Source: Cellulomonas sp. WB94
GTDB lineage: Bacteria > Actinomycetota > Actinomycetes > Actinomycetales > Cellulomonadaceae
NCBI RefSeq assembly: GCF_003115775.1
Contig: NZ_QEES01000002.1
Span: 930,001 to 994,000 of the forward strand
DNA: 64,000 nucleotides
Reading direction: 5' to 3'
Each line of letters opens with the position of its first letter. Positions within the stretch are counted from its first letter, which is position 1. The notes under the pieces were generated by a model. That model did no database searches. It worked only from the letters and a program-made list of their open reading frames with translations, and was not told the DNA's origin. A program made the translations under genes and the position numbers. Below, piece after piece: positions 55,706-63,960 of this stretch.

Positions 55706-56661
55706 ATGAAGCGCTCCAGGATCCAGACGAATGCGAGAAACGCGCGATTCGGTGTCGGCTCCGTTGCAGCACTGGCGCTGCTGGTGGCGCTGCCGGCAAC
55801 AGCTCAGGCGGCGGCCACCGCTGTGCCCTCGGTACCGCCGACAGCTTCGTGGTCCTGGCGGGCACGCTCATCAGCAACACCGGCGCGACCACGCTCAGTG
55901 GTGACGTGGGGCTGTCCCCGGGGGCCGCCGCCGCCATCACCGGGTTCGGCACGGTGACACAGCCGACCGGCACCGTCCACGCCGCCGATGCCGTCGCTCT
56001 CGGCGCCCAGGCCGATCTCACCGTCGCCTACCTCAATGCCGCTGGTCAGTCCCCTGCGACTGCGCTCCCCACCGAGCTGGGTGGTTCGACACTTCTGCCC
56101 GGTGTCTACAGTTCAGGCACCTTCGGCATCACCAACACGCTCACGCTCGACGCCCAGGGTGACCCGAGCGCGGTGTTCGTCTTCACTGCCGCCTCCACGC
56201 TCATCACGGCATCGGACAGCAACGTCGCCCTGATCAACGGCGCCCAGGCCTGCAACGTCTTCTGGCAGGTCGCCAGCTCCGCAACCCTCGGTAGCGGCTC
56301 GCACTTCCTGGGAACCATCCTGTCGCTGACAAGCATCACCCTCAACACCGGCGCGACGGTTGAAGGCCGGGTCCTGGCCCGCAACGGCGCCGTGACCCTG
56401 GACGCGAACACGATCACGAGGCCGACGTGCGCGGCCGCTCCCGCTCCGACGTCGACGCCCACGACCACCCCCACACCCGCGCCCACTCCGACGCCGACGC
56501 GACAGGTCGCCGCGGTCCCCGCGGGGGCGGTCTCCACAGGTGATGGCAGCACCGCTGCCGGAACGAGCACTGCTCCGTCGGCGGCCATCGGCGCGCTGGC
56601 AATCGCGACCATCGCCGGGGCGACCGTGGTTGTCGTTCGGCGTCGCCGCCTCGACAGCTGA
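55706..56661 (+). pseudogene. Ice-binding-family (DUF3494) surface protein, frameshifted after the signal peptide
   Basis: ATG 55706 (GGAGG 7 bases upstream) opens a Sec signal: MKRSRIQTNARNARFG, a hydrophobic core and ATAQAAAT. Near 55827 the frame shifts by one base; the second frame continues LGTADSFVVLAGTLISNTGA, the start of the DUF3494 beta-solenoid, through NVFWQVASSATLGSGSHF and LNTGATVEGRVLARNGAVTL. A Thr/Pro linker, the sorting-like VPAGAVSTGDGS, a hydrophobic helix and RRRRLDS end it: a wall-anchoring signal, matching the class F sortase 11 bases downstream. All domains are intact apart from the single-base shift, so a sequencing error or phase variation is possible. Confidence 0.85.
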
Positions 56662-56672
56662 CTCCGCACCGC

Positions 56673-57371
56673 ATGCGCCACCACACCGAGCGGCTCTCGC
56701 CGCGTCACACCGGCGCTCGGGTGGTGGCGCGCGGCGCCCTGATCGCTGCGATCACCTTCGCGGTCGCCGGCTGCTCTGGTCCGGCGGGCAGCGTGCCGTC
56801 GGCGCCGCTTGTCGGTCCGAGTGTTCTGTCGCCGAGCGCCCCCTCCCCGAGCGACTCCTCCCCGAGCGTTGCCGCGCCAAGCGTCCCCGCGCCGACCCCG
56901 GTCGAAGCACCCCACCTGGCAAAATCCAAGCCCGTCCGACTGCACATCCCGGCGGTCGGGGTGGACTCCCCGCTGATGGACCTCGGGCTGAAGGCCGACG
57001 GGACGATGGAGGTTCCGCCGAGCGGATTCCCCGCCGGTTGGTACACCGGTGCACCAACTCCCGGCGAGCTGGGCCCCGCGATCATCGCGGGACATGTCGA
57101 CTGGAAGGGGCCCGGCGTCTTCTACCGGCTACGCAACCTGAAGCCCGGCGACACTGTCTCCGTCACGCGCGAGGACGGCAGCATCGCCGCGTTCCGGGTG
57201 ACTCGGGTCGAGCAGTTCGCCAAGGACACGTTCCCCACTGATCTTGTCTACGGAAACATCGACGTCGCCGGACTGCGACTGATCACCTGTGGTGGGTCGT
57301 GGAATGCGCAGACGCATCACTATGACGACAACATCATTGCGTTCGCCGATTTCGTCCCACCCGGGTCGTAG
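56673..57371 (+). CDS. Class F sortase
   Basis: 232 residues. Lipoprotein-like signal with VAGC, a Ser/Pro-rich stretch, then the sortase barrel: VRLHIPAVGVDSPLMDLGL, the catalytic His in AIIAGHVDW, and the catalytic Cys in LRLITCGGSW; Arg is expected at the following strand. Class F sortases attach surface proteins in actinobacteria. The gene follows the ice-binding protein by 11 bases and should anchor it. Confidence 0.88.
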   Translation: MRHHTERLSPRHTGARVVARGALIAAITFAVAGCSGPAGSVPSAPLVGPSVLSPSAPSPSDSSPSVAAPSVPAPTPVEAPHLAKSKPVRLHIPAVGVDSPLMDLGLKADGTMEVPPSGFPAGWYTGAPTPGELGPAIIAGHVDWKGPGVFYRLRNLKPGDTVSVTREDGSIAAFRVTRVEQFAKDTFPTDLVYGNIDVAGLRLITCGGSWNAQTHHYDDNIIAFADFVPPGS

Positions 57372-57464
57372 TCGCTCGGGCAAGCGACGCGACTCACTGC
57401 CGGCGGGCAGACGGAGCCCATGCGGTGACCGTCTCGTCGGAGCGAGCACTCACAGGAGGTCAGC

Positions 57465-57632
57465 GTGGCGGATCTCATCGGGGCATACGTCGCCGTCGTC
57501 GGACCCGGCTCCGGCGCGACGTCCGACGACGTCGCGACCGCGGCGCAGATCGCCGAGGCGCTGGCGCGCGCGGGGGCGACGATCGTCACCGGCGGGATGG
57601 GCGGCGTCATGCATGCGGCCGCAGAGGGATGA
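57465..57632 (+). pseudogene. N-terminal stub of a SLOG/LOG-like (TIGR00725-type) protein
   Basis: GTG 57465 has AGGAGG six bases upstream. 55 residues: AYVAVVGPGSG, then AQIAEALARAGATIVTGGMG and GVMHAAAEG, the nucleotide-binding start of LOG/TIGR00725 proteins, then TGA. A full protein has ~160 residues. The break coincides with the joined ArsR fragment, so a deletion fused the two. Confidence 0.8.
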
Positions 57633-57793
57633 AGCACGGCCTGACCTCCAGCCGTCAGGCGATCTCCCAGCACCTGGACGTGCTGGAGGACGCCGGGCTG
57701 GTCTCGCGGCATCGTCAGGGCCGCTACACGTTCCATCGTCTCGACACCACACCGCTCGGCGAGATCGCCCGGCGGTGGCCGACCTCGAAGTGA
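57629..57793 (+). pseudogene. C-terminal half of an ArsR family regulator
   Basis: 54 codons from ATG 57629 (which overlaps the SLOG stop): SSRQAISQHLDVLEDAGLVS, then RQGRYTFHRLDTTPLGEIARRW. This is the recognition helix, wing and end of an ArsR/SdpR-type repressor; the first ~50 residues are missing. ArsR genes of this kind often precede VOC or SRPBCC genes, as here. Confidence 0.82.
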
Positions 57794-57800
57794 GGACCTC

Positions 57801-58190
57801 ATGCCACGCATCACTGTCACGAGCGTCCTGGTCGACGACCAGGACAAGGCGCTGCGCTTCTACACCGAGACTCTCGGCTTCGTGAAGAAGACGGAGGTGC
57901 CGCTCGGCGACCACCGCTGGCTCACCGTCGTCGGCCCGGGCGAGCCTGACGGCGTCGAGCTCCTCCTCGAGCCGGACGCACATCCGGCCGCGCGGGTGTT
58001 CAAGGCGGCGTTGGTGGCCGACGGGATCCCGTTCACGTCGTTCGGCGTCGACGACGCGCGCTCCGAGCACGCCCGGCTCGTGGCCCTCGGCGTGCAGTTC
58101 ACTCAGGAGCCGCTCGAGATGGGGCCGGTGGTGACCGCGGTGCTGGACGACACCTGCGGAAACCTCATCCAGATCGCTTCGAGGGTGTAG
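57801..58190 (+). CDS. VOC family protein (glyoxalase/bleomycin-resistance fold)
   Basis: 129 residues. Paired beta-alpha-beta-beta-beta modules: ITVTSVLVDDQDKALRFYTE, then WLTVVGPGEPDGVELLLEP, and FTQEPLEMGPVVTAVLDDTC with GNLIQI. Metal-binding His/Glu positions are partly present (HRW, ELLLE). Probably under control of the ArsR protein now broken upstream. GAGGAC precedes the ATG. Substrate unknown. Confidence 0.88.
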   Translation: MPRITVTSVLVDDQDKALRFYTETLGFVKKTEVPLGDHRWLTVVGPGEPDGVELLLEPDAHPAARVFKAALVADGIPFTSFGVDDARSEHARLVALGVQFTQEPLEMGPVVTAVLDDTCGNLIQIASRV

Positions 58191-58213
58191 CCGGCGGCTG
58201 GTTCAGCTGCTCC

Positions 58214-58300
58214 GCCCTCGATCTCGGCCCCGAGATCAACAAGGGCCAGCAGCTCCGACGTGACACCTCGCGTCTGCGGGGCCACGCGTTCCTCGCTCAT
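58214..58300 (-). pseudogene. N-terminal stub of a cupin protein
   Basis: ATG 58300 opens ~29 residues, MSEERVAPQTRGVTSELLAL and VDLGAEIEG, resembling the start of a family of cupin proteins whose barrel would follow; downstream the frame runs into the VOC gene. The barrel is deleted. Identification from this short stretch is by resemblance. Confidence 0.55.
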
Positions 58301-58368
58301 CGCGCTGTCCGCTCCGTGAGGCCGGCCTGCTGCGGGCGTGGATCGATTGTCCACCGCACGCTCCGTTG

Positions 58369-58399
58369 GCGCACCGGGCCACCAGCTGTTCCGGTGCAC
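58369..58399 (-). terminator. Hairpin downstream of the DoxX-like gene
   Basis: GGCGCACCGG pairs with CCGGTGCACC (one mismatch), 13-11 base loop; about 50 bases past the stop. Confidence 0.45.
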
Positions 58400-58448
58400 C
58401 AGCGACCTCGCCTGCCGAGGTCCGTCGCAGCTCAGGTCGCGCTTCGGC

Positions 58449-58916
58449 TCAGCGCCCGGAGGTGAACCACAGGAGTGGTCGCGGGTCGTACATGGTGGCA
58501 AGTCGGCTGAGGGCGATGGCTGCCAGGAGGAGTCCGAAGTCCCTGAACGCCACGTCGTAGAACCCTGGGATGAGAAGGAGATTGACGATGATCCCGGCGA
58601 GCCACGCCACGACGATCGGCCCGCCCAGGCGGGGATGGATGGCGACAACCAGACCGGCGATGATCTCGACGCCTCCGACGGCGTACATGAGCTGGTGCGG
58701 CGTGAACGGCAGCGGGCCAGACAGCGCCGGGGCCAGGTACTTGTCCCAGTCGACCATGAGGTGCAGGAACTTGTCCGCGCCGAACAGGATGGGCGCGACG
58801 GTGAACGCGGCCCGCAGGATCATGAACGCCTGTTCGGCCGCGTCCGCGTGCCGGATCCGCGCCAGGAGGCCATCGTCGGCCGTGGAGGAGGCCGGCCGGG
58901 GCTGGGTCGTGGTCAT
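58449..58916 (-). CDS. DoxX-like integral membrane protein
   Basis: 155 residues with four hydrophobic helices. GADKFLHLMVDWDKYLAP, then MYAVGGVEIIAGLVV, and RDFGLLLAAIALSRLA match small DoxX-type proteins. GAAAGG is about ten bases upstream of ATG 58916. It is transcribed with the secreted protein upstream (35-base gap). Function unknown, possibly redox-stress related. Confidence 0.75.
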   Translation of the reverse strand: MTTTQPRPASSTADDGLLARIRHADAAEQAFMILRAAFTVAPILFGADKFLHLMVDWDKYLAPALSGPLPFTPHQLMYAVGGVEIIAGLVVAIHPRLGGPIVVAWLAGIIVNLLLIPGFYDVAFRDFGLLLAAIALSRLATMYDPRPLLWFTSGR

Positions 58917-58951
58917 GGCGGTTCTGCCTTTCCGTGGGGGTGTCACGAGAC

Positions 58952-59653
58952 TCAGCGGAACCGGGACGGGAACTGGGCGATGATGCCTGCGCTGAGCTGG
59001 TCGGCCATCATCAAGATGTGGGCGTGGATGCCCTCGTAGTCGGTGACGCTCGAGGCGTACTGACCGTGGAGCTCGTCGGAGGCCTCCGTCAGGGTCTGGT
59101 CGAGGTGCTCCTTCATGTCGGCACGCATGACGTCGTCCGGCCAGGACCTGGGGTTTGCGGTGGCGAGGAAGTCGGCGATGTCGTTGCCGTTGGCATACCA
59201 GCGGGTGTTGGCGGCGTTGAACGCGTCGGTGTCGCCGATCTTGGCCGCCTGCAGGATCTCGACGGCGATGGTGATGTGATCGTGCAGCAGCGCGGTCAGC
59301 CGGTCGCCCGCGGCGTCGCCGTAGAACGGCTTGATCGCGTCACCGATGTCGCTCTGGTTCTGCAGCAGCCGACCTGCCGTGACGCCGAAGCTGGGTGACC
59401 CGTCCGCGAAGGTCACGATCGCCAGCCTCGTCCACGTGATGTGGTCTTCCCAGAGCTTGCGCATCTGGTCGTGGAACGCGTCGCGGGCGGCGACAGGTGG
59501 CCCCATGCGCATGACAAGGGCCGGTGCCCCTGCGGACGTGCCGTTGGCGCGGGCCGCGGCGGCGCCGGACGCGAGCGTCACGCCAAGGAGGGCGCTCAAG
59601 ATCAGCGCGACCAGCGCGATCGGCTGTCGCCGGAGAGTTCTCGTGCGGTTCAT
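58952..59653 (-). CDS. Secreted helical protein of unknown function
   Basis: 233 residues. Sec signal (basic MNRTRTLRR, hydrophobic core, ASGAAAARA), then a largely helical mature domain with several His: DQMRKLWEDHITWTRL, LLHDHITIAVE, KEHLDQTLTEA and IHAHILMMADQLSAGI. The regular Asp/His positions resemble a four-helix bundle that could bind metal; DHITWTR near the start recurs in homologs I have in mind, but no named function. AAGGGA lies seven bases before ATG 59653. Divergent from the sigma-factor operon. Confidence 0.72.
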   Translation of the reverse strand: MNRTRTLRRQPIALVALILSALLGVTLASGAAAARANGTSAGAPALVMRMGPPVAARDAFHDQMRKLWEDHITWTRLAIVTFADGSPSFGVTAGRLLQNQSDIGDAIKPFYGDAAGDRLTALLHDHITIAVEILQAAKIGDTDAFNAANTRWYANGNDIADFLATANPRSWPDDVMRADMKEHLDQTLTEASDELHGQYASSVTDYEGIHAHILMMADQLSAGIIAQFPSRFR

Positions 59654-59867
59654 CGTCGTTCCCTTCGGATGATCACCGGAGACTTCTGCGAGCAGGGCAC
59701 CCGGGCCGGACGACGCAGCGGAGGGCGACGTTGACCCCGGCAGGAGCCAGGTGGAGACTGCGTGTCGTCGAGAGGGCCACGACATGTTGGCGTCAGCGCG
59801 GCGTGAGTTCTTACCGGGCATCCCCGACGTCGGTAAGACACGACCCGCCCCACGACACCAACAAGGC

Positions 59868-60104
59868 ATGACGACCACGTCCCTCGCTCCGCGCGGAGCC
59901 TGTTGTGTGGACGGTCCGCCGGTCGACGTCACCACCTGGCGACTGTGCCGTCTGCTGGAGTCGGGCTTCCCGCAAGGGCTCGCCCAGCGGCTCGCGTCGA
60001 CGCGCACCGTTGACCTGCATGCCCTGCTTCAGCTCGTCGACCGCGGGTGCCCTCCCGAGCTCGCAGCCAGGATCCTGTCGCCCGTCGCACCCTCGGACGT
60101 CTGA
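59868..60104 (+). CDS. 78-residue protein preceding a sigma factor gene
   Basis: No known domain. WRLCRLLESGFPQGLAQRLA and DLHALLQLVDRGCPPELAAR suggest two helical repeats, with two Cys besides a CC pair near residue 12. AAGG lies just before ATG 59868. The stop is two bases before the sigma gene. Probably part of the regulatory circuit of that sigma factor. Confidence 0.7.
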   Translation: MTTTSLAPRGACCVDGPPVDVTTWRLCRLLESGFPQGLAQRLASTRTVDLHALLQLVDRGCPPELAARILSPVAPSDV

Positions 60105-60106
60105 CC

Positions 60107-60775
60107 ATGAGCCGGGTCAGCGCGGACGACCGCGTCCCGCCGGACCTCGACCAGCACGCTGCTGCGCCGGAGAACTGGGTCGAAGCTCTCAGCACTCCCG
60201 GACCGCGCCAGGACCATGCCATGGTCCATCTCCACCAGCTGATGCTCCGGGCCTCGCGTCACCAGGTCCGGCGCATGCGCTCGACGCTTGCCGGGGTTGG
60301 CGACGATCGCCTCGAAGAGATCGCCAACCAAGCGGCCGACGAAGCGATGATGGCGGTGCTGGCCAAGCTCTCCACCTTCGAAGGCCGGAGCCGATTCACC
60401 ACGTGGGCCTACAAGTTCGCCATCCTCCAGTCCGCCACCGAAGTACGCCGATTCGCGTGGCAGCACCGCGAGGTCGAGCTCGACGACTACGCTCAGCTCC
60501 CAGCACACAGCCTCTCGCCGGCCGGCTATGCCGAAGCCGCGGATCTGGCGTCGGCGGTCCGCAACGCGATCGATGTCGCGCTGACCCCGCACCAGCGCAG
60601 GGTCACCCTCGCCCTGCTCGTCAACGACGTCCCGATCGACGTTCTCGCTGACCGGCTGGGCACGAGCCGCAACGCCTTGTACAAGACCGTGCACGACGCG
60701 AGAACCCGCTTGCGCGCCACCTTGATCGCCTCCGGCCATCTGGCCGCACCACACCCACAGGCAGGCACACCATGA
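60107..60775 (+). CDS. ECF-like RNA polymerase sigma factor
   Basis: 222 residues. Region 2: LEEIANQAADEAMMAVLAKL, then FEGRSRFTTWAYKFAI, the core-binding and -10 segment. Region 4: LTPHQRRVTLALLVNDVPID and VLADRLGTSRNALYKTVHDA, a helix-turn-helix. The third gene (60772) is a zinc-finger anti-sigma-like protein overlapping by four bases. A ~90-residue N-terminal extension is long for a minimal ECF. Confidence 0.88.
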   Translation: MSRVSADDRVPPDLDQHAAAPENWVEALSTPGPRQDHAMVHLHQLMLRASRHQVRRMRSTLAGVGDDRLEEIANQAADEAMMAVLAKLSTFEGRSRFTTWAYKFAILQSATEVRRFAWQHREVELDDYAQLPAHSLSPAGYAEAADLASAVRNAIDVALTPHQRRVTLALLVNDVPIDVLADRLGTSRNALYKTVHDARTRLRATLIASGHLAAPHPQAGTP

Positions 60776-61050
60776 GCCAAGCCCCCAGGCCGCTGAGCCT
60801 GCAGGCCGCGCAACGGCTGATCCTCGACACCGAGCCGTTCCTGTCCTGCGACGACTGCTTCGACCTGGTCGACCGCTACGTCGAAGCGCTGCTGTCCGAC
60901 CCCAGCCACGACCATCCCGCGATGCGCATCCACCTCGCCGGCTGCGCTGCATGCGCGGAGGAGGCGCGGTCTCTCATGTGGCTGGTCGCCGAGGAGCGCG
61001 GTCTCGATCCCGCACCCGCCCTGCGGCACCTCGGCGACGGCCCGGCCTGA
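60772..61050 (+). CDS. Zinc-finger (zf-HC2-like) anti-sigma factor candidate
   Basis: 92 residues. HPAMRIHLAGCAACAEE carries the His-x3-Cys-x2-Cys motif of ZAS-type anti-sigma factors. There is no membrane helix, so a soluble redox or metal switch is likely. An additional CDDC pair lies near residue 27. Overlaps the sigma gene by ATGA, the classic sigma/anti-sigma order. Confidence 0.82.
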   Translation: MSQAPRPLSLQAAQRLILDTEPFLSCDDCFDLVDRYVEALLSDPSHDHPAMRIHLAGCAACAEEARSLMWLVAEERGLDPAPALRHLGDGPA

Positions 61051-61120
61051 GCCTCGCGACTGCCTCTGGATCGTGCCGGTCGACCGCGGATCGGGAAAGT
61101 CCGACGTACCCTCGTTGGTC

Positions 61121-61573
61121 GTGGCCACCTTCTCCTCTGTGACGAGACAGCACCTGCTCCAGGCGATCGCTGAGTACGACGTCCGCGGCGCCGAGCAGTT
61201 CCTCGAGGTCTACGGGTTCTCTCCGTCCCCCGGATACGCGCTCCTCCACGAGGGCCGCAGCTACGACGTGGCGGCGATCCTCGGGGTCGCCCACCGGTTC
61301 GCGACCGGGAGGCTCGCGCCGCCGGACGAGTTCAGCAGCGACCGCCACGGCGCCGTCGCGATCCTGCGCAAGCGCGGCTTCGAGGTGTCCGAGCCGGCGT
61401 CGGCGTCGCGCCTCGCGTCCGTGCGTGCCACCCGTGCCCCGCGCGCCACGCGAACCTCGGCCACGCGGACCCCGGTCGCGCGGGCCGCCGCCGCCCGCGA
61501 GATTGCCCCCGCGATCTGCCCGACGTGCTCGATGACCCTCCCCGCGACCGGCATCTGCGACGACTGCGGCTGA
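61121..61573 (+). CDS. Stand-alone ScoMcrA-like N-terminal head domain protein
   Basis: 150 residues from GTG 61121. VTRQHLLQAIAEYDVRG, then FLEVYGFSPSPGYALLHEGR and SYDVAAILGVAHRFATGRLA follow the head domain found before HNH nucleases related to ScoMcrA, which restricts modified DNA. No nuclease follows; the C-terminal end is a basic linker and a zinc ribbon CPTCSMTL...CDDC. An earlier start (GTG 61073) is possible. A TACCCT (61107-61112) could be a -10. May be a split or regulatory partner of such nucleases. Confidence 0.68.
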   Translation: MATFSSVTRQHLLQAIAEYDVRGAEQFLEVYGFSPSPGYALLHEGRSYDVAAILGVAHRFATGRLAPPDEFSSDRHGAVAILRKRGFEVSEPASASRLASVRATRAPRATRTSATRTPVARAAAAREIAPAICPTCSMTLPATGICDDCG

Positions 61574-61597
61574 GGCCGGGACCGTCGCACCCAGGCT

Positions 61598-62842
61598 CTA
61601 CCGGGAGCCGGACGCGGCCTCGCGCCGGAGCCATGCCAGCGCGCCCCGCGCTGCGACCACGCCGGTGCTGAACGAGGCCTGCAGCAGGTAACCGCCGGTG
61701 GGTGCCTCCCAGTCGAGCATCTCGCCCGCGACGAACGTGCCGGGCAACCGGCGCAGCATCAGCGCCTCGTCGACCTCCGACCACTCGATCCCGCCCGCCG
61801 TGGAGATGGCCCGGTCGATCGGCATCGTCCCCGTCACCACGACCGGGACCGCCTTGACCAGCGCGGCCGTCGCCGCCGGGTCGCTCGGCAGCCCGCCGCC
61901 GCTCGACTCCCGCAGCAGGGCGATGCCGACGGGGTCGAGGCCGATCGACCGACGCAGCCACGTCGAGCCGGAGTCCTTCGGCCGGCGGTGCTGCAACCGG
62001 CCGACGAGCTGGTCGACGGTCAGGTCGGGGCGGAGGTCGACCTCGAGGACGCACCGACCGTCGGTATCGAGCGCGTCGCGGATCGCGGCGCCGATCGCGT
62101 AGACCGGGCCGCCCTCGATGCCGGTCCGCGTCACCATCGCGTCACCGCGCACCTGCTGACCGCGAGGCCCGCCACGGACGGTCAGCCCGACGTTCTTCAG
62201 CGGTGTCCCGGCGAACCGCTCCGCGAACACGTCCGACCAGTTGACGCGCACCCCGACGTTCGCCGGCCGCAGGGGCGTCACCGCCACCCCTCGATCGGAG
62301 AACGGGCCGACCCACCCGCCGTCGGAACCCAGACGCGGCCACGACGCGCCGCCCAGCGCGAAGAGCGCCGCGTCCGGGGTGACCTCGATCGTGCCGCCGT
62401 CGGCCCCGGTGAAGCTCAGCCGACCCGATTCGCCCGTCCACCCGGTCCACCGCTGCCGTGTCTCGATCCGCACCCCGAGCTCGGCCAGGCGCGCCAGCCA
62501 GGCGCGGAACAGCGGTGTCGCCCGGAACGCCTGCGGGAACACCCGCCCGCTCGACCCGACGAACGTCGGCTCGCCCAGACCGGCGCACCAGTCGCGGAGA
62601 TCCTCCGGGCCGAACACGTCGAGCATCGGCGCGAGCCGGTCGGCTGATCGGCCGTACCGACCCAGCATCCGGTCCCGGGCCTCGGAGTGCGTGATGTTCA
62701 GCCCGCCATGGCCCGCGAGGAGGAACTTGCGGCCGACCGAGGGCATCCGGTCATAGACCGTCACGGTCACTCCGGCCCGGGCCAGCACCTCGGCGGCGAT
62801 CAGGCCCGCAGGGCCGCCACCGATGACGGCCGCCGTGCTCAT
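61598..62842 (-). CDS. NAD(P)/FAD-dependent oxidoreductase, BaiN/HI0933 (TIGR03862) family
   Basis: 414 residues. AAVIGGGPAGLIAAEVLA binds FAD; GRKFLLAGHGGLNITHSE is the family signature; PTGGYLLQASFSTGVVAARGA closes the FAD site at the end. Substrate unknown; BaiN works in bile-acid metabolism, but this actinobacterial branch is uncharacterised. GAGG is eight bases upstream of ATG 62842. Confidence 0.9.
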   Translation of the reverse strand: MSTAAVIGGGPAGLIAAEVLARAGVTVTVYDRMPSVGRKFLLAGHGGLNITHSEARDRMLGRYGRSADRLAPMLDVFGPEDLRDWCAGLGEPTFVGSSGRVFPQAFRATPLFRAWLARLAELGVRIETRQRWTGWTGESGRLSFTGADGGTIEVTPDAALFALGGASWPRLGSDGGWVGPFSDRGVAVTPLRPANVGVRVNWSDVFAERFAGTPLKNVGLTVRGGPRGQQVRGDAMVTRTGIEGGPVYAIGAAIRDALDTDGRCVLEVDLRPDLTVDQLVGRLQHRRPKDSGSTWLRRSIGLDPVGIALLRESSGGGLPSDPAATAALVKAVPVVVTGTMPIDRAISTAGGIEWSEVDEALMLRRLPGTFVAGEMLDWEAPTGGYLLQASFSTGVVAARGALAWLRREAASGSR

Positions 62843-63120
62843 CGGCCGTACCTCACGAGCTGGACGGTGAGTAGCGGCACCGGCCGAACGTAGCCCACGC
62901 GCGACGACCCGTACCAGCGAGACGTCGTCCCGCGGCGACGCCCAGCGGCCGATCCGACGCGACGTGTCGACCGATCGGCCCACCAGGCCCGTCACGGGTC
63001 GGGCGGCTCGACGGCGGTAACCTGACCACGCGACGGGCTCCGCCGTCGGTCGACATCGCGTGGCGGTGCCCCTGGCCCGAACGGTCGCGACGGTCGGCAT
63101 CGAGCACAGGAGTGGACCAG

Positions 63121-63750
63121 ATGAGCGGGGCGCACACAGTGCCGGTGCGGGGCGAGGGCCCGCGGCCCAGGACGTCGACGGGCGAACGCAAGCGGGAGCA
63201 GATCCTCGACGCGTCCGTCCGGGTCTTCGGGACCGGTGGCGCGAGCGCGGTGACCCACCGGGCCGTCGCGAAGGTCGCGCACGTGCCGCTCGGGTCGACG
63301 ACGTACTACTTCACCGACCGCGACGACCTCCTGCTGCAGACCATGGCGCACGCGCGGGCGAGCGAGGCGGTCCGGCTCGCGTCGATCGTCGACGCGCTCG
63401 ACGTGGCCCTGACGATCGACCGGTCGGTCGAGGTGCTCACCGAGATGTTCTTCGACAAGACCGTCGCGGACCCGCTCTACGACCTCGCACTGTTCGAGAT
63501 GTTCATGGAGGCGACCCGGAACGTCACGGTGCGCGAGGAGGCTCGCGAGTGGTCGCGCATGATCGGCTCGCTGGTCGACCGCGTCCTGCCGCCGAGCGAC
63601 CCCGAACTCCCCCGGGACAGCGTCGTGCAGATCGTCGCGTGCCTGGTCGACGGGCTCATGCTCGAGGCGGTCTCGAACGGCGAGCTGACGGTCGCCGACC
63701 TGTCGGACCGGTTGCGTGTCGTCGTCCGGCGCCTGTGCCTCGCGCCGTAG
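63121..63750 (+). CDS. TetR family transcriptional regulator
   Basis: 209 residues. KREQILDASVRVFGTGGASA and VTHRAVAKVAHVPLGSTTYY form the TetR DNA-binding domain; the C-terminal part fits the TetR_C ligand domain. ATG 63121 has AGGAG eight bases upstream. The large palindrome at 63801, between this gene and the next, is the probable binding site. Confidence 0.93.
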   Translation: MSGAHTVPVRGEGPRPRTSTGERKREQILDASVRVFGTGGASAVTHRAVAKVAHVPLGSTTYYFTDRDDLLLQTMAHARASEAVRLASIVDALDVALTIDRSVEVLTEMFFDKTVADPLYDLALFEMFMEATRNVTVREEAREWSRMIGSLVDRVLPPSDPELPRDSVVQIVACLVDGLMLEAVSNGELTVADLSDRLRVVVRRLCLAP

Positions 63751-63800
63751 CCATGCCGTCGACGCCGTAAGGACCTTGGTCCCTTGGGGCAGCGGCCGCC

Positions 63801-63844
63801 ACATGTACTTTTGTACAACATCGAATGTTGTACGTTTGTACATG
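63801..63844. promoter_or_regulatory. Large symmetric operator between the TetR gene and the next gene
   Basis: Four TGTAC blocks at 63804, 63812, 63829 and 63837 give spacings of 8, 17 and 8 bases around centre 63822.5. The outer ACATGTAC and GTACATGT are exact complements, as are the inner GTACAACAT and ATGTTGTAC. This fits two TetR dimers on one operator controlling the following gene, which starts at 63961. Confidence 0.8.
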
Positions 63845-63960
63845 TCAGACCACGAGCCGCAGTGACCCCGATCACGGCCCGCCCGATCTGATCTCTGCCT
63901 GACGTGCCGCGTCCGAGCGCACCTCGTAGCAACGGTTCGTCACGCAAAGGAGCAGAGCAA

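Noticed and set aside
49421-58300. Whole accessory region as a prophage
   Set aside because: No capsid, terminase, portal or integrase gene seen; only att-like repeats and an IS.
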